64,000 nt of DNA from Aquila chrysaetos chrysaetos (taxonomy: Eukaryota > Chordata > Aves > Accipitriformes > Accipitridae). Below are positions 60,821 through 64,000 of this stretch, piece by piece. The notes below the pieces were generated by a model, which did not search any database, had not been told where the DNA came from, and saw only the letters and a program-made list of their open reading frames with translations. Made by a program: the position numbers and the translations under genes. The stretch is taken from assembly GCF_900496995.4 (NCBI RefSeq), contig NC_044024.1:21330698-21394697 (forward strand), given 5' to 3'. Numbering within the stretch: the stretch's first letter is position 1; each line of letters opens with the position of its first letter.

Positions 60821-63800
60821 GTAAGAAACAAAAGTCATCTTGTTTTCTGGTCTGTAGCTTGCTCCCAAAAGCTGATCCAGCAAAAGCCCATTTTAATGTC
60901 TTTCAGAACATAGTAAAACTTACTCTTTCCTAGGCAGTGACTCGATGAGGGTTGCTAGAGGAAAACATTTTGTAAAGAGGTCTTGAGAAAGAAGTTGTGT
61001 TTCATAGTGTACAGCTGTGAAAATTCTGATACACGCTCATGCTTTCTCTGCTTTTAAAATACCTAAATTTAAATTAGGTAATCATTGATACTCATGTGAA
61101 AAGGTCATAGCTAATTGTAAGTGATATGTAGCTCCCTCGCAACTCGGAACAAGAAAATACAGCCAGTAGCAGACATGCTTCAGGAACCTATGCTTCTAAG
61201 ACAGTTTAATAATCTTAAGCAGGTTGTGTTTTTTACTGTCTTCCTCGTTCATATGTTGCTCCTTAAACTGTTTATTTTCCTCAGTGGTTTATCAATTTAT
61301 TTGTTGCACTGATAAAGTAGAGTTTTATCAAGGGTTTGGTTTCTGGGTTTTTTTGTTTTTTTTTATGCCAGACTTCTAGTGTCTAAAGTCAGATGCTTTG
61401 TGTTTTAATATAAACAATATTTTGCTACAGTTTAGACTCTTCCAGGTTGAGGGACAAGGGGCATTTGTTTTCTATTTCAGTAATTGACTGTAAGTACATT
61501 CATATTTTTGGGCTGTTGTGCATCACAAATGGTTAAGACCAGAAACTTTCATTGCCTTGGCAGTTAACTATAGGACATACTTTCAACCCCTTTTTCACTT
61601 CTTTATTTCTTTTCTTTGGCTTCACAATTCTTTGCTTCCTGAGATCTTCAGGTTCAAGCCTTCGTTGTCACTTCAGCGCATGTTCCTTCTCCTTTACACT
61701 GCTGAAGACTGCTTTGTAAAAATCTTTAAAACAGAATATTGTAGCATTTCTTAAAAAAAGATTTCATATTTCTTGGTTTGATACAAGTGGCTCTTCTGCC
61801 ATGTTAAAAGTTGCATAGTGAACGACTTAACATTTCTATTAGTCTTTAAAATCTGAAGCTCAATCGCCATTTTAAAATGTTTCTTCTGAAACTGATCATC
61901 CAAGCAGTTGCTTTAAAGCAGTGCTCATAGCTCTTTTTCTTGGGCCTCTTCTAATCACTGCAGGCCTCAGGAGAAGCTTATGCCCTTGACCTTCAAAAGA
62001 GGTGAAAGATCAAAAACAGTTTTCTTGAATTCCCTGCATCTCAGTATTTGTGCTAGTACCTTTTCAGGGTAGTCAGGAGTGTTGAATTCCTTTCGTGTTC
62101 ACTTGTTTCCAAGTATCTATCTGTCTTCATAAATTTTGGTTTTGCATATGGCCAGATGTAGCATCACCACAAATGCTATGAGCAAAGAACTGGGGTGAGT
62201 TGCCCATCTTGCGGCTCTGCTGCCTGCTCTTTTCCCAAGAATTCCTTTAGCAGAAGTCATTTGACAGAAGAACCTTTCCCTCTGATTCTGGGAAGGAGAA
62301 AGGGAAATTCTTGAGAACTCTTTAAGAAGAAAGGAGGATAACAACCTTATCTGTGCTTGAAAAGGCCATCAGAAAAGCAGGGCCACTTTGGTCTCCCTGT
62401 CGTTGGCCTTCGTTGATGCTATGTTTCCTCATGTCTGGAGGAGGGAGATACAGGAGTATCTTTATCAGGACAACTGGCTAGTGAAATGAATTACTGTGAA
62501 CCTTTTTGATCTCTGGCTTGAGCTGAATCATTAGAAATCAACTTGCAGCTTCTGCAGACATCGGAGTTTATTAGAACTGATTTCAACGCGGGATCAGTCA
62601 GGGCCTTCCTGTGCCAGGAGCGGTTCTTAGCTATAAAGTCACTTGACAGGAGATCTGCCTAGTGCTCTGGTGAGTTAATGACTGGGAAGTCTAGATCACG
62701 TTAGCAGCCAGCATTTGCGCAACACTTCGTTCTAAATTCGTTCTTCATATGCTCCAAATATGGATGCACTTTCCTCATTCCCTGGAGTGCAGTCTCTGTA
62801 GCATGGTGATGATGGTTCTCAAAGAGGTTATTTTCTTCCTACAGTGAGGATGGGATCCTCAAAGCGTCTGTGAGAAAATGCCATTTCACCACCCTCTCCC
62901 ATCTTGGTCAGTTGTGGTAGAAGCTTCCCCATTGGATTGGGAAGCCCTATCACTTGACGTGAAGGCTCGAGATCTGTTCATTCGTAGAGAGGTCAGTATA
63001 TCAACACAGTGAAATTCCAAGCTGTATGAAAGATGTCTTAACATTGTGCCGTAGCTAGATGCGTAGTCTGCAAGTGACACTGGTCAGCTTTTATGACCTT
63101 GTTAGTCACTTAGCAAACAGAATGCTCTAAGATCCTGTTGACAAGCAGTTAGTCTTTGACACCTGTATGTTTGGAATGAGGGGTCTCAGTAGTTTTTACT
63201 CTCTGTGGTGCTCACATCTGTTTGCCATAGTCAGCACACCTGGACGCTGCTAGATAGCGGACTTGGCTTGGCTTGAAGTCTTTCATTATTATTTTTAGGG
63301 ACTTGAAATACACTCCAAGAGAAAATCTTCAGAGACATTCTAGCAGGGGGTGACTGTTACTCTTTGCTAGCATTAGCTGTGCCTTACTGGGTCAGATGGC
63401 TTCCTTATTCTTGTGTCTTCCCTCTAAACCATTGCTACCCAGGGTTCTTCAAAAAATGAAGTTACATGCGAAATACCTAATCCTGCCCTCCTCTGACCTA
63501 ATTCAGACAAATTTTACTTAGGACTTTCTGATCCTGACAGTCTTCTTTCCTGACCTGCGAATTGCAGGATATAGTCACGGAGAGCTTAGGCTGGTGTAAC
63601 ATCTTCAGATTCTTTAGATCCCCTAGATTCCTCTGCAAACAACAGGCTCAAGGGACTCAAGGGAAGCTTGTTTTTTGTGGTTTTCTGATTTTGGGGGTTT
63701 TCATGGGGTTGCAGGGTTTTTTTGAGTAACAAAGAGCTGTGGATGATCAGAGGGACTGCGGTCATTCACTGTATGTACTGTTCACGTAAAACAAGCTGAA

Positions 63801-64000
63801 ATCTTGGTTGTTTGCAGTGCACAGTATGTGGACAGTACATTTTTAAGAACTTCAGCTGCAGCGTATATAGCTTTGCTTTGCTTATGGAAGTTGGTGTGAC
63901 AGGCACAGTATTTTTACAATCTACAGTCCTATAGAAGAGGACTTCCATACATGCTTTGAAAATCACTTTTGAAGAGTACGTTTTTATATGCTTAATTCTA
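60821..64000 (+). other. ATRX: ATRX intron 17 (incomplete)
   Basis: 3.2 kb to the window edge, no further ATRX exon. Contains a decayed DIRS-like retrotransposon segment (about 62,370-63,440). The remainder is unremarkable. Confidence 0.75.
62370..63440 (+). mobile_element. decayed DIRS-like retrotransposon (reverse transcriptase/RNase H)
   Basis: The conceptual + strand translation, broken by stops and shifts, follows the layout of DIRS-type pol. WRREIQEYLYQDNWLV (near 62,440-62,490) resembles the RT YLDDWLV box. SEFIRTDFNAGSVRAFLCQE (about 62,560-62,620) resembles the EFIGA...RAFLPxxRF box. MPFHHPLPSWSVVVEASPLD (about 62,880-62,940) resembles the RNase H start PFHPPxPSxxVxTDASxxGW. A weaker downstream match (LYVWNEGSQ, near 63,165) fits the linker after RNase H. 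Boundaries and terminal repeats are not visible. Confidence 0.5.

Larger units (their letters stand above)
12960..64000 (+). other. ATRX: ATRX gene, 5' portion (exons 1-17 of a longer gene)
   Basis: ATRX is a SNF2-family ATP-dependent chromatin remodeller. With DAXX it deposits histone H3.3 at heterochromatin, telomeres and G-rich repeats. The window gives seventeen coding exons whose lengths sum to 4,617 nt (1,539 codons), with every splice phase consistent. They cover the N-terminal region, the ADD domain (about residues 163-290), an HP1-type motif (587-591), a low-complexity region, a DAXX-binding segment (about 1,173-1,198), acidic and basic linkers, and the first ATPase motif (Walker A, 1,533-1,537). 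Residues run +1 relative to human in the ADD domain: one codon lost in exon 5 and two gained in exon 6. The remaining helicase exons lie beyond the window. The upstream neighbour in the same orientation is MAGT1. Confidence 0.95.

Overview
The window is nuclear DNA from a bird. It is AT-rich with one sharp CpG island, its genes are split into short exons by long introns, and its repeats are avian: CR1 LINE tails ending in the ATTCTGTG-type repeat, plus two long LTR elements whose wording I recall from neoavian and passerine genomes. Two protein-coding genes lie in tandem on the + strand, MAGT1 (3' part) followed by ATRX (5' part). To my knowledge this is also their order on the human X.

Bases 1-7,884 hold the last five coding exons of MAGT1, a magnesium transporter and oligosaccharyltransferase subunit. 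They end in SFLMS-stop at 6,394, followed by a 3' UTR. One MAGT1 intron (2,567-4,612) has a perfect U12-type donor and a good U12-type branch point. Bases 7,885-12,420 are intergenic with no recognisable gene. A CpG island at about 12,420-13,640 carries CCAAT, GC-box, CRE-like and YY1-like sites and is the ATRX promoter.

ATRX exon 1 (13,079-13,098) encodes only MTAEPV plus two bases. Seventeen coding exons can be placed up to 60,820. Every splice phase closes, giving 4,617 nt or 1,539 codons. They cover the N-terminus, the ADD zinc-finger domain (exons 7-9), the 2.9-kb exon 9 with an HP1-type motif, a low-complexity Ser/Lys/Asp/Glu region and the DAXX-binding segment, and the start of the SNF2 ATPase with its Walker A motif. 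The rest of the ATPase lies beyond the window.

The most interesting signal is just after ATRX exon 10. The frame stays open through the donor for 70 more codons (to 47,230). It encodes a strongly basic tail with an AT-hook-like core, and AATAAA signals follow. This looks like the avian counterpart of the truncated isoform ATRXt described in mammals, which lacks the ATPase.

The introns carry a solo ERVL-like LTR with a 5-bp target-site duplication (intron 1), an ERVK-like LTR with a lysine-type primer-binding site and a 48-bp tandem repeat (intron 14), four CR1 remnants, a possible MIR-type SINE, and a decayed DIRS-like reverse transcriptase/RNase H (intron 17). I found no wholly new biological system, CRISPR array, rRNA or tRNA.
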